The position numbers and the translations under genes were made by a program. The notes beneath the pieces are model-generated. The model made no database searches, was not told where the DNA came from, and saw only the letters and a list, made by a program, of their open reading frames with translations. From contig CANPYC010000002.1 of the NCBI GenBank assembly GCA_947587615.1, positions 1 through 64,000 on the forward strand: 64,000 nucleotides of DNA, given 5' to 3'. Of the stretch, positions 52,148-61,603 are shown piece by piece (position 1 is the stretch's first letter; every line of letters starts with the position of its first letter). The DNA is from Candidatus Gastranaerophilales bacterium. GTDB taxonomy: Bacteria > Cyanobacteriota > Vampirovibrionia > Gastranaerophilales > Gastranaerophilaceae.

Positions 52148-55100
52148 TTAATTGCCAAAAACAACAAATGCTTTGTCGTTTTCTCGAGCATAATCTTTCA
52201 AAAAGTTTTTTTGTTTTTGCATAAAGTCTTTGATATTTCCTACTATAGCGTTTGAACTATAAGCATATACTGCCATTATCTCGGGGTTTGAAACAAAAAA
52301 TTCGTTATAATTTCTTTTTTCAAATTTTATATTCGGTTTAATTGTGCTAAGAACTCTTATTAGCTTATTGCTTGTATCCTGATTAATTTGAGTGAATGAT
52401 TTATTTTTATTTTCTTCTAAAAAATTAATGTATTCCATATCATCAAAATTGAACGATTTTTTAATTAAATCACTTATGAAGGTTCTGTCTTGATTGTCTT
52501 TGTCAATTATACATCTTCTTTTAAAGGCTTCAACGCTTTTCTTAAAGCCTGAACCCGAGTCGTTTTTACCTCCTCCGTGAATATTTTGGGTTTGGGTGTT
52601 TATGATAACCCCTTGGGGCTTATAGAACCTAAATTTGCTTTCGGGGTTTTCGCAATAGGTTGTTGATAATAATGCGTTTGAATCGGGAAGGCTAAATTCA
52701 TAAAAATTCAACAATTCCCACTCATCCTCAAAGCCATGAACAAAAAATTTAATATTTCCCGTGTTTATATTCGGAGCCGTTATTCCTTTTGAAACGGTAT
52801 TTTTGTCAAAGCCGATTTTTTCCCAAACTTCATTACTTACTTCGTTAAATTTTATTATGACAAGTCCTTTTTCATCAACATAAACACCTTTTAGGTTTGT
52901 GGAATAATCTTTATTAATGTATTTGATGCTTTCTCTAATTCTTGAAGCGCTTGGAAATTTTGTTACAGGTAAAAGAGGCTGTGTTGCTTTAAAATCCATG
53001 ATTTTTTCTTCAACTTTTTTTGATATATCTTTAAAGATATCTTTTTTATCGTCATAGAATGAATTATCTCTTTTAACTGCTTTTAAATCTGCAATTGTAA
53101 ATATTTTGGATAATTCAAATAAATTATCATACTGCAAGTCGTAGGCTGTTGAAATTATTTGATTTTCAAAGCTTCTGTATCCTGCTTTGTTGATATCGCC
53201 AAACCATTGATGGTATCTTATTAAAGAATAAAGCTTGTATTGTTCAATGTTTGTAAGATTTAACTTTTGAAGCAAAAAATGGCTCTCAAGCGCACTTTTT
53301 TCGGGGTGTTTACGATCAACCATACTTTCTTTTTTAGAGATGTCATGGAATAGAGAGCCCAAAAGCATTATTTTTTTATCGGATGAATTAAGAGAGCTGA
53401 ACATTGGGTTTTGAACAACTTTTTGCATAACTTTTAAACTGTGTTTTAATAAGTCTGCTTCATGGGTAGAATGCTGTCTTTTGCTAATCATGGTTCTTAA
53501 TTCACAAAGCGGATTTAGAATTTCACTAAGTAAATTTTCGATTTCTTTATTATTGCAGATTATTTTATTGTTGTTGTAATATTTGTCAATTAAATTTGTA
53601 ATGGTTTCAACGATTTTTGTTTTGTCGCTTTCTTTGTTGGTGGTGCTCTCTGTGTCATTATAAGAGCGGATTTGGTTTGAGCGGATTAGATTTTTAAGGG
53701 ATTTGATGTCATAATGACAGGTGGGGTTGTTTGTACTTCCAATAACCCTAGAATAAGTATCATCCCCCTTTTTAAATTTAAACAGGTTCAATATTTTTTT
53801 CTTCATCAAATTATTTTTTGAATTATCTTCCAAAAAAGAACAATCCCCATCTTTTAAAGCAGCAGGATAGCCTAATATGTCATATTTTTGCGTATATTCA
53901 TTATAGGCTAGCTCAAAGTTAAAATGATTATAAATTTTTTGTCTATCTTCCCTACTTAAGTCTTTGATTGCCTCATGGATATCTTTTGCCAGTTGCTTTG
54001 TAGAATACTCTTGCGATATTTCAAGATTATTAAACTCTTTATCATCTAAGGAAGCTAAAACTTTTGAGAGTTCAAAAACGGATTCATAAAGATTTTTCAG
54101 CTTTGAAGAGGGTATTTTATCTTTTTGTATATTTATTAAACTTGTCAATTTTGATAAAAGAGCGCAGTATTCTTCTTTGTTTTTCGGAAGAAGAGGAATA
54201 TATTTTTCTATTTTTTTACTAAATTCAAATAATTCAATATTATATTTTACAATGTTTTTCAAAATATTCCTTCTTTTTGAAGGCGGAATTTCATCTGCGC
54301 TTTTTTTATTGATAATATCTTTAAACAAAAACAGCTTATTTAGCTCGGCAGGTTTAAGATTTCTTACGGTTGATTTATCAAGGGTTTTTTCAAAAGCTTT
54401 AAATTCTTCAACATCGATATTATATTTAACCCCTGCAACTATATAATCGGATGTAATTTCTTTTTTTGAACATTCATCTATTAATCCTTTGAGGTAATAC
54501 GATGAAGCATTATATTTTAAAATTGTTGCAATTTCATCAGCTAAAAACATTGGCTCTTTTTTATCAAACGCTTCAGTCAAAAGCTTTAGAGAGATTTTAT
54601 TTTTCGATGTAGTATGTTTTAAAATTTTTTCAATTTCGCAAGGGCTAAACCTTAATGAATAATCATAATTTTTTGAATCAAGAAGAAAGTTAAGACAATC
54701 GCTGTTTTCGCCGTTTATCTTAGAGAGGATATTAATAATATCATCTGTTTGAAATCTTTGCGAGTTATCTTCGTTTTTTGCATTGACAAGAGTTTTCAGG
54801 CATGCGTCATTATCTTTATTCATAACTTTTAGAATATTTTTAAATTGGCAATACAAAACCCCTTTATGCTTAAGAGCTTTTCCTGCTTCAAGAATTGTAT
54901 CAACACAAGCTCTATTATCATCATTAACTACGCTTAGCGCTTTATATATTCTGCTTAGGGTTAAACCGTGTGCGCCTTGTTTATGTGAGGCATTGATTAA
55001 TTTTTTTGCAATATCAATATCTTTACCTTTTTTGGTTAGTTCAAGAATTTGTGCAATTGCGCAATCATTTATTTGCTTTTCTTGTCTTTTTATATATTTA

Positions 55101-55420
55101 TTTTCTTCCGCTGCGCTTTTAATTGAAAGCAGGTCTTTTAGAATATCAAAATTATAAGGGGTAATGTTTTTTATTATCTCTTCTTTTTGAGAAGGGGTGA
55201 GGTCGTAAAATTTACTTGTTAAAACTTCTCTTGCCAGTTTTTTAAATTTATCCAAAGAAACCGCTAAATCAGCTCTTATATAAGTGTCGGATAAATTTGT
55301 AATATTATCTGTATTTTTAGATATCGGACAAGAGAGCGGTTTTTGGGTATTTGAAATATTTTTACTATTGTGTTTGAAGGTTAAATTCTGATTGTATGAT
55401 ATAATTTTTTGTATTTTCAT
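52148..55420 (-). CDS. large HD-domain protein with helical repeats and TFK-type leader
   Basis: The 1090-residue protein starts MKIQKIISYNQNLTFKHN, a leader like those of other unusual proteins here. Residues about 140-320 hold roughly five helical repeats of about 37 residues, each with an IxxIL(K)xx...DNxxCLxxLL rhythm. Near 650-760 lies an HD phosphohydrolase: HSTHEADLLKHS, then LLGSLFHDISKKE with the His-Asp pair near 691, IRYHQWFGD, and IADLKAVKR. The C-terminal 250 residues are not recognised. HD enzymes cleave phosphates from nucleotides, including signals. The start at 55420 is preferred over 55432. It is divergent from the kinase-like gene at 55576. Confidence 0.65.
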   Translation of the reverse strand: MKIQKIISYNQNLTFKHNSKNISNTQKPLSCPISKNTDNITNLSDTYIRADLAVSLDKFKKLAREVLTSKFYDLTPSQKEEIIKNITPYNFDILKDLLSIKSAAEENKYIKRQEKQINDCAIAQILELTKKGKDIDIAKKLINASHKQGAHGLTLSRIYKALSVVNDDNRACVDTILEAGKALKHKGVLYCQFKNILKVMNKDNDACLKTLVNAKNEDNSQRFQTDDIINILSKINGENSDCLNFLLDSKNYDYSLRFSPCEIEKILKHTTSKNKISLKLLTEAFDKKEPMFLADEIATILKYNASSYYLKGLIDECSKKEITSDYIVAGVKYNIDVEEFKAFEKTLDKSTVRNLKPAELNKLFLFKDIINKKSADEIPPSKRRNILKNIVKYNIELFEFSKKIEKYIPLLPKNKEEYCALLSKLTSLINIQKDKIPSSKLKNLYESVFELSKVLASLDDKEFNNLEISQEYSTKQLAKDIHEAIKDLSREDRQKIYNHFNFELAYNEYTQKYDILGYPAALKDGDCSFLEDNSKNNLMKKKILNLFKFKKGDDTYSRVIGSTNNPTCHYDIKSLKNLIRSNQIRSYNDTESTTNKESDKTKIVETITNLIDKYYNNNKIICNNKEIENLLSEILNPLCELRTMISKRQHSTHEADLLKHSLKVMQKVVQNPMFSSLNSSDKKIMLLGSLFHDISKKESMVDRKHPEKSALESHFLLQKLNLTNIEQYKLYSLIRYHQWFGDINKAGYRSFENQIISTAYDLQYDNLFELSKIFTIADLKAVKRDNSFYDDKKDIFKDISKKVEEKIMDFKATQPLLPVTKFPSASRIRESIKYINKDYSTNLKGVYVDEKGLVIIKFNEVSNEVWEKIGFDKNTVSKGITAPNINTGNIKFFVHGFEDEWELLNFYEFSLPDSNALLSTTYCENPESKFRFYKPQGVIINTQTQNIHGGGKNDSGSGFKKSVEAFKRRCIIDKDNQDRTFISDLIKKSFNFDDMEYINFLEENKNKSFTQINQDTSNKLIRVLSTIKPNIKFEKRNYNEFFVSNPEIMAVYAYSSNAIVGNIKDFMQKQKNFLKDYARENDKAFVVFGN

Positions 55421-55575
55421 CCGGTGAGCCATTTTATTACATGATATTTAAACAAGGCTTCTGAATAATTAAATTTGAGTACATGTTAAAAAATATTACA
55501 AGTAAATCTGCTTAGCAAAAAATTTCTTTAAGAGGTTTTATATAAGTGTGTTGATTGTGTTGCTAAGGGGGTAAA

Positions 55576-56637
55576 ATGTTAGTTAATGCTTTAAAAAATG
55601 TTGGAAGTTTTAGCTGTTTATCTAATCTAAAACATGCTAAAAAAGATTACGTTATCCAAAAAAATGAGAGCAGTATTAAAAAGTCAACTGATACAATAAA
55701 ACAAAATCGTGACTTTTATTATTTCAGCTCACCTGCTTTTAAGGGGTGTGGAGTAAATGAGTACTCGTGTGGTATGCCGTACGATAGTTTTTTAGGTGTT
55801 GATTTAGATGAAATTATAGACACATCTCTTAAAGAAGAAAATATCATAGGGCAAGGCGCAAATTCAACTGTATACAATATTCCAAAGCTGGATGATTATG
55901 TTCTAAAAGTTTTAAACAAGGATGACCCTAACAAAATAGATATGAATGAATTTCCAAAGAACTCTAACTTAGGGCAGCCTGTTTTTCAATTTCCCGACAA
56001 CCCAAGGATGTTAATTTTAAAAAAAATTGAAGGGCAGGAACATTCTATTTCAAATTGGAGCAGGACAATTTGGGATGATGAAATAAAATCCCCTTTAAAT
56101 GTTACTTTAGAACAATCTAAAACATATTTTAAAAAAGTTGATGAATTGGCTAAAATGCCCCAGAGTGCTTTTGATGATTTAGCCTGCGATGTTAAAATTT
56201 TATCCGATAAGCATTATAAGCTTGATTCAATTAATCCTAATAATTTAATTGTTGATTTTGATAAGCAAAAAATCCATATTATTGATTATTTTAAAGTAAA
56301 AGAAAATGAAAGGGATATTTATCAAAATTCAAGCCTTGATTTAAGCGCTGTTATGCTCGATTTTACGCTATTAGACGAATATTTTGATAATTTATCAAAT
56401 GAAGAGCAAAAAAAGCTTTTGTCGGATGTTAAAACAATTTATGAGAAAAATGAACTCGCTTCAAAAAAAGCAGGTTTATCAACCGATAGGGAAAAATTTA
56501 TAAAATACATTAGAACTACAAGCAAATGGTTTTGCGCTCGCAGCGTTGAAAAACCTGACGGGGACGGGCTATATTACAGATATTACGACATAAGAGCGGA
56601 AAAATTTTTAAATTTGCTTGATGAATTGGAAAAATAA
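55576..56637 (+). CDS. predicted kinase-like protein with FKG leader
   Basis: The 353-residue protein has a 55-residue basic leader ending in SPAFKGC, then a compact kinase-like fold. IIGQGANSTVY (about 90-100) is a glycine-rich loop, VLKVL gives the beta-3 Lys at 111, LDSINPNNLIVD (about 216-227) resembles a catalytic loop with Asp and Asn, and IIDYF (about 235-239) stands for DFG with its Asp. The core is short and lacks the usual HRD Arg, as in small effector kinases and aminoglycoside-kinase-like folds. GGGGGT precedes the ATG. Targets are unknown; delivery to another cell is a speculation. Confidence 0.6.
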   Translation: MLVNALKNVGSFSCLSNLKHAKKDYVIQKNESSIKKSTDTIKQNRDFYYFSSPAFKGCGVNEYSCGMPYDSFLGVDLDEIIDTSLKEENIIGQGANSTVYNIPKLDDYVLKVLNKDDPNKIDMNEFPKNSNLGQPVFQFPDNPRMLILKKIEGQEHSISNWSRTIWDDEIKSPLNVTLEQSKTYFKKVDELAKMPQSAFDDLACDVKILSDKHYKLDSINPNNLIVDFDKQKIHIIDYFKVKENERDIYQNSSLDLSAVMLDFTLLDEYFDNLSNEEQKKLLSDVKTIYEKNELASKKAGLSTDREKFIKYIRTTSKWFCARSVEKPDGDGLYYRYYDIRAEKFLNLLDELEK

Positions 56638-56657
56638 AAAATAAAATTGAAAAAATT

Positions 56658-56707
56658 AAGCCGTCATTTGCTTGTTTTTAAATAATCAAATAAATGGCGG
56701 CTTTTTG
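56658..56707 (+). terminator. terminator of the kinase-like gene
   Basis: AAGCCGTCATTT and AAATGGCGGCTT pair (with G-U) around a long loop and are followed by TTTTG. Confidence 0.7.
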
Positions 56708-56784
56708 TTGATATTTGTTTGACTATTTTAAATTTTCCCTTAAAAACTTAGTCTAAAGTATAAATTATAAACTTGCTAATTTAG

Positions 56785-58020
56785 CTATAAAATTAGTTCT
56801 TCGCCGTCATTCAAAGTAATGATATTTGCGCTAAATAATTCCCGATATTTATTTTTGTACTCCGTATGAATAGGTATAAGATTTTTAGGCTGTGTTTGCT
56901 CAACAAACTCTTGCAAGTCTTTTATATAGGCATGACCTGAAGTGTGAAGCGGTGTTAATTTAATATCTTTATAATCATCAAATTGATTTGGTCTGTCTAA
57001 ATATCCCTTCCACAACGAAAATATAATTTCAAGTTTGTTGTAGTCGATTGCGTTAAAAATTTGTTTGTTTATTGACCAATTGCCTTTAATAACAAATTTT
57101 TCAGGATTTGCAATTATTTCTTTAAGAGTTATCTTTTTATCTTTGTACTTAAAAAGAATTTTTTCTTCGGCTAATTTATGATTTATAGTGCAGGATGCAA
57201 AATTTACCATAATATTATCCCAATTATATTGCGGGATGCTCTTGCTCATTGAAGAATAAATTTCAAGCACATAAGCTGTATAAGCATCAATCACAAGAGT
57301 TTTTCCTGTTCTTTTGCAGGCTCTATACACAGTTACAAATCTGTCTATATTTTGTGGTGAAAATTGTACCAGAGGAAGTTTACCGCTTTTAAAAATTTTG
57401 ACAAATTCTTTCTCGAGTTCTTTTTCTGTTGTAATATTCTGCTCTGCTCTTCCCAGAGTTGTACCTTCCATAATTAAATAATCGGGATTTTTAATTTTTC
57501 TTTTGAATGTTGAGCTTAGATAAGACGCCCGCCCGTGAAATCTTAAATCGCCCGTATAGATAATTGTTTTACCTTCTGTTTTAATTTCATAGGCGCATGC
57601 CCCTGCTATTGAATGGTTAACCTTGTGAGCTTTTACTTTTATATTTTTAAAACTGATTTCATCATCAATTATTTTTAAGTTTAATCTTGCATTATCTTGT
57701 TTTGGAAGCAAAGGGGCAATTTTAGTTAAAATATCATAAGTAGTTTTGCTGGCATAAACAGGAATTTTGGAATTTATCAGCTGTATCAAACCATAATGAT
57801 CAAGGTGTGCATGGGTTAAAAACACGGCGTTGAATTTTGGCTTTTCTCTCTTGTATAAACCTTTTATGGGTAGTTTATAATCCTTTGGTTTCCAATTTTC
57901 TTTTGTCATTGACTCCAGCGGAATACCAAAATCAAATAATAGTTTAACTTCTCCGTTATTTATTTCAACCGCATTTGCACCAATTTCATTTGTGCCTCTA
58001 TGAATAATCAGCTTAGACAT
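56785..58020 (-). CDS. metallo-beta-lactamase-fold (RNase J-like) hydrolase
   Basis: The 411-residue protein has GTNEIGANAVEI and FDFGIP at the start, LTHAHLDHYGL (HxHxDH metal motif), HSIAGAC, YTGDLRFHG, LIMEGTTLG, a beta-CASP-like middle (FSPQNIDRF onward), then LHTSGHAYIKDL and IPIHTE. This is the order seen in RNase J/CPSF-type nucleases, but it is shorter than RNase J (about 550 residues) and lacks that C-terminal domain. It may process RNA or DNA ends. It lies next to the broken nuclease gene and the tmRNA; a defence link is possible but unproven. Confidence 0.75.
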   Translation of the reverse strand: MSKLIIHRGTNEIGANAVEINNGEVKLLFDFGIPLESMTKENWKPKDYKLPIKGLYKREKPKFNAVFLTHAHLDHYGLIQLINSKIPVYASKTTYDILTKIAPLLPKQDNARLNLKIIDDEISFKNIKVKAHKVNHSIAGACAYEIKTEGKTIIYTGDLRFHGRASYLSSTFKRKIKNPDYLIMEGTTLGRAEQNITTEKELEKEFVKIFKSGKLPLVQFSPQNIDRFVTVYRACKRTGKTLVIDAYTAYVLEIYSSMSKSIPQYNWDNIMVNFASCTINHKLAEEKILFKYKDKKITLKEIIANPEKFVIKGNWSINKQIFNAIDYNKLEIIFSLWKGYLDRPNQFDDYKDIKLTPLHTSGHAYIKDLQEFVEQTQPKNLIPIHTEYKNKYRELFSANIITLNDGEELIL

Positions 58021-58079
58021 TTATCCCTCATGTATGTATATATGTATAATAATATATTATTACGACAGTTGAGGACATA

Positions 58080-58933
58080 CTAAAACAATAATTTTAAAGA
58101 AGCATTTTTTGTATCACCGAGAGGATATATTTTATTGCCGGGTAACAGCTCGGTTAAGACATCTTTTAAATTTTTAAAAGTTTCTGATTTTTTATTTAAA
58201 TCATTAAAACCAAAATATAACAAACCTACATCTTCTTTTAAAGCAGTTACATCAGGCAGAGCTGCACCAAATAAAATATTTACTTTGCTTATGTAGTTTG
58301 CGTAAGCTTTTATAATTTCGCTTCTTTTTTCTTCAATTGTATCTTGATATCTTTTTATCTGGTTCACAACCGAAGGGGAAGAATTTTTTGTCGGATGAAG
58401 TTCTGAGTTGGTATATAATTTTGCTTCAACTATTTTAATACAGTTTGTTTTCTTATCTAAAAGAACAATATCAAATCTATCCTGCTCTCTGTTTCCTGTT
58501 TCCGAAAAAGCAGCTTCAATATCCAAAAGAACAATATCATCTTTTGCTTGGGGATTTATAAACGAATATTGATTAAACAGTCTTGAAACATAGTCTGCTT
58601 CAGTGTTTTTATTGTATTTTGAGCAATATTCTTTAATTCGTTCATAACCTTGCGTAAATTTATCAATATGTTTAATGTTTGATAAATCACTTTCTTTAAT
58701 ATCGCCATTTTCCTGACAATCAGGGCATACAAATGCATATTTTATATTTGAAGCAAAACCGTAAGCACCATACTTAAATAATCTGCCGCCTTTATAATAA
58801 AAATGTATTTCATTATTTCTAATGGCAGGAAATATATCATATTTTTGTATATCAGGCAGTAAAAATTTTTAAACAGTTCTTCGTTTTTTAGATTTTTAAT
58901 TAAATCATCCGATAATTCTCTAATAAATGTCAT
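58080..58933 (-). pseudogene. PD-(D/E)XK-like nuclease gene with one -1 frameshift
   Basis: The ATG at 58933, with AGAGGAAG before it, opens a 63-codon frame. After AAA AAT TTT (58870-58862) the -1 frame continues unbroken to 58080, giving 284 residues in total. The joined protein has a CPDC Cys pair near residue 71, then a nuclease-like core: NREQDRFDIVLLDKK followed by IKIVEAKLY, which supplies the Asp and Glu-x-Lys. The heptamer A_AAT_TTT at the switch is in the right register for -1 slippage; loss of one base from A5T5 explains it equally. It begins 63 bases downstream of the tmRNA 3' end. Confidence 0.75.
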
Positions 58934-58995
58934 TACTTCCTCTTTCTATTGTTAATTTTAGTTGCAGTGTTAAAGTAAAGTTTAGGTGTTAAAAA

Positions 58996-59383
58996 TGGAG
59001 ATGGCGAGAATCGAACTCGCGTCCGAAATGATACCAAAAGAGCCTCTACATTCATAGGCACTTTTATCTTGAGTTTTTTGGAAAATTACCCCAACCGAAT
59101 TAAAAACCCAAAGATAATTTTAAAGATTATCAACTTTATCAGCTAAATACATTCACCTTATCGCCAATAAAAACAAGATAAACGGCTTGCATAATTTACC
59201 CGATAAACCGGCAAGCTGGGCTTATAGAGTGGCTGACGCTGAACTATGCAGCGATTGCTCTTGGAGCAAAATCAGCTTTTACAACGTTATTAGCGTTTAT
59301 TTTTTTGAAAAGTTTAACAAGTTATTCAGCTTGAAATGCAACCCTGATGATAAACTTCACCCCGTCGAAACCTTTACATCCCC
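58996..59383 (-). ncRNA. ssrA: transfer-messenger RNA
   Basis: This 388-nt RNA frees stalled ribosomes and tags their products. The 5' GGGGATG pairs with the 3' CATCTCC (acceptor), discriminator A; CCA is not encoded. The T arm GCGAGTTCGATTCTCGC is at the 3' end. The 5' part AAAGGTTTCGACGGGG is the usual one-piece tmRNA start. The tag frame at 59294-59244 reads ANNVVKADFAPRAIAA then TAG. The ANNxV opening and IAA end resemble cyanobacterial tags. On the minus strand a TATAAT (59416-59411) lies upstream. Confidence 0.96.
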
Positions 59384-59466
59384 ATATTAAATTTTCAAAG
59401 AACTTATTTTATTATACTATAAAAAAAATTAGGTAACTATATACAATTTTACAGTAAAAAGATAAA

Positions 59467-59505
59467 AAAAGAGGAGAAACAAATTTTTATAGTTTCTCTT
59501 CTTTT
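59467..59505 (-). terminator. terminator of the two small unknown genes
   Basis: AAAAGAGGAGAAAC pairs with GTTTCTCTTCTTTT (one G-U pair) around an 11-base loop and is followed on the minus strand by a T run. It ends transcription from the genes at 59517-60049. Confidence 0.75.
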
Positions 59506-59516
59506 CCTTTTTATTC

Positions 59517-59744
59517 TTAAACTAAACCTTTGTCAATCTTAACTCCGTATGGAATAACGTCATCAGAGTCGTTTGTTCCTGTTTTAATCAAGAAATCGAG
59601 CATTTTTTGTAACTTTTCTTCTGTATCCAAATTATTCATGGTACAAATCAAAAAATCATCTTGATTCCATATCTTTTTAAGTCTGTCAAAGACTTCTTTT
59701 CCTAAATCTGTATAATTTTCTCTAATTAAATATTTATGTGTCAT
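59517..59744 (-). CDS. small hypothetical protein (75 residues)
   Basis: No family is recognised. The protein is acidic and helical (ENYTDLGKEVFDRLKKIW, LDTEEKLQKMLDFLIKTG) with no signal peptide or membrane segment. It starts two bases after its upstream neighbour of 100 residues and shares a terminator with it, so they are an operon. They stand between tmRNA and a transposase, a place typical of mobile accessory genes. Confidence 0.5.
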   Translation of the reverse strand: MTHKYLIRENYTDLGKEVFDRLKKIWNQDDFLICTMNNLDTEEKLQKMLDFLIKTGTNDSDDVIPYGVKIDKGLV

Positions 59745-59746
59745 AT

Positions 59747-60049
59747 TTACTTAATTTCCTTTTTGTGAGTTATAATATATTTAGTACCCTTTCGTTTAAG
59801 AGTATAACCATAAGCATTATTATCCGTTGCTTGTATTTCTTTCTGTAAATACTTCTTTCTGCCATACTGTTTACTTGTCAATAACCAAGTATTCAGTGTT
59901 GACATTACAACTGCATATTCTTGTTCGGGTAGTTTGATTTCTTCATCATTGTTGTCGTTGTTATTCTCTATTATAACTCTTCTATCCGAAATCTCAAGTC
60001 CCTGTTCTGTTTTACTCCATTTCTCTAAAAGTTTTCCTATTATAGTCAC
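59747..60049 (-). CDS. small hypothetical protein (100 residues)
   Basis: No family is recognised. The protein has a helical first part, an Asn/Asp-rich linker (ENNNDNNDEE), and a beta-rich basic C-terminus (GYTLKRKGTKYIITHKK). No export signal is seen. It is the first gene of a two-gene unit and is divergent from the 124-residue gene at 60142, with about 90 bases between them that must hold both promoters. Confidence 0.5.
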   Translation of the reverse strand: MTIIGKLLEKWSKTEQGLEISDRRVIIENNNDNNDEEIKLPEQEYAVVMSTLNTWLLTSKQYGRKKYLQKEIQATDNNAYGYTLKRKGTKYIITHKKEIK

Positions 60050-60141
60050 GGTTTATTTTTATCCTTTTATTTTAATTAAAAGATTTTTTCTGAATTTTTA
60101 TATTAAAATATAGGAACTTTTTTAAAAGAGGATTTTTACGT

Positions 60142-60516
60142 ATGAATATTAAGCAAATTAATGAAGAATTAGAAAAATATTTAACTGGTTATGAAGATGA
60201 AGTTACAGAATTGCTATATAATGTTTATGAAGTAACGAAAAAATTCATTAAATATAGCCAAGAAGAACCGTTACTTGACAGTGAAAAACAACTGTATGGT
60301 TTTAGATTGCGTGATAAAAACGGTAAAATTATAATTACTGTTAATATGAATTGGACAAGAAAATTAGAAAACGGTATTCAAATAGACATAACACCTTTAA
60401 AAATTACTGATGATAATTCACTTAAAGGTACAACTTATTGGGTTCATTCTAAAGAGGAAGCTGAAAGGGAATTACAGAAAAACAAAGAAGAATCTAACCT
60501 TGACTTTTGGCTATAA
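60142..60516 (+). CDS. hypothetical protein (124 residues)
   Basis: No family is recognised. The acidic protein has a helical start (KQINEELEKYLTGYEDEVTE), a middle of likely beta strands (LYGFRLRDKNGKIIITVNMN), and a charged end rich in Glu and Lys. GAGGATTTTT lies before the ATG. Its stop is two bases from the transposase stop on the other strand. Its YGFRLRDKNGKIIIT region resembles the YGYTLKRKGTKYIIT region of the divergent 100-residue protein, so the two may be distant relatives or bind the same partner. Confidence 0.5.
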   Translation: MNIKQINEELEKYLTGYEDEVTELLYNVYEVTKKFIKYSQEEPLLDSEKQLYGFRLRDKNGKIIITVNMNWTRKLENGIQIDITPLKITDDNSLKGTTYWVHSKEEAERELQKNKEESNLDFWL

Positions 60517-60518
60517 TA

Positions 60519-61490
60519 TTAGGCAACAATTAAGTCTCTATACCTTGTTCTTACTGTCATATTGGTTAGAAGTTTTGTAAATCTGTCAGATTCAGTGTAT
60601 TCTCTTGTATTAAATCTGAATACAAATTCATCTAAGTATTTTTGTAAGTGTTTTTTACTTGTAAAGTGATAAATACCAAGCAATCCTCTTTTAACTATAC
60701 TCCAAAAACCTTCTATATTATTTGTAAAAGCATTTCCGTCTACATATTGGCTTAATTTATGTCTTACTATTGCATGTATATAGAATTGAGAAATACCGTT
60801 GTAGCCTAAAAATTCATCTGTATATAAATTAGCTGAATCTCTTACACATTTTATTATTTCTTTTGTTAAAGTATCTGATTTTACATTTTCAATTACTTTA
60901 GCATTTACTTTTCCGTTTCTTTCTATCATACCAAGAACAGGTGTTTTATCTTTTGTACTTCTTCCTTGAGAGCTTTCAACTTTTTTATTTTTATGTCTGT
61001 TTTTATTTTTACCGCCTATATATGTTTCATCTACTTCTACATGGTTATTAAGGATATTATTATTTTCAACTTCAAAACATTTTCTAATTCTTTGAAGCAT
61101 AAACCAAGCTGTTTTTTGTGTAACATGTAAATCTTTAGATAATTGTAGAGATGATATACCTTTTTTATGAGAGGTTATAAGATAAATAGTCATAAACCAT
61201 TTTCTTAATTCTATATTAGACGATTCAAATAAGGTTTTAGTTCTTACATTAAAGTATTTATTTGTATTTTTACAGTAATATCTGTTATTCTTACATTTAT
61301 ATACTTTAGAATTTTTATCAAAAGGACTTATTATATTACCATTCCATCTGATTATTTCTAAAAACTTAATGCAAGATTTTTCAGTAGGGAATGCTTTATG
61401 CAAATCGTATAAAGAAGTAAATTTATTAAAGGTTTTAAGTAATTTATCGTTTCTCATACCTTCAGTATAACGGTTTGCTGTGTCAAACAT
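60519..61490 (-). mobile_element. IS1595-family (ISXO2-like) transposase
   Basis: The 323-residue DDE transposase has NVRTKTLFESSNIELRKWF, the HVTQKTAWFMLQRIR helix-turn-helix, the first catalytic Asp in VEVDETYIGGK (about 153), the second in LYTDEFLGYNG, and the Glu/Asn motif NNIEGFWSIVKRG. The N-terminal zinc ribbon is eroded: the first Cys pair is replaced by SPFD, and one later Cys pair keeps only a single Cys (YYCKNTNKYF). No clear terminal inverted repeats or target duplication were found by eye. It lies between unknown accessory genes and a type IIG-like enzyme. Confidence 0.88.
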
Positions 61491-61603
61491 GGTCGCATCT
61501 CAAGTCCTGCTTGAGTTTTAACCTCATTTTCGCAGCAAAACTTAACAATTTTAGTCCTAATTTATTATACTAAAGGTTTTATTATCCAATAACTTATGGG
61601 TTT

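Noticed and set aside
58934..59060. Integration site at the tmRNA 3' end
   Set aside because: No second copy of the tmRNA 3' end was found downstream within the window.
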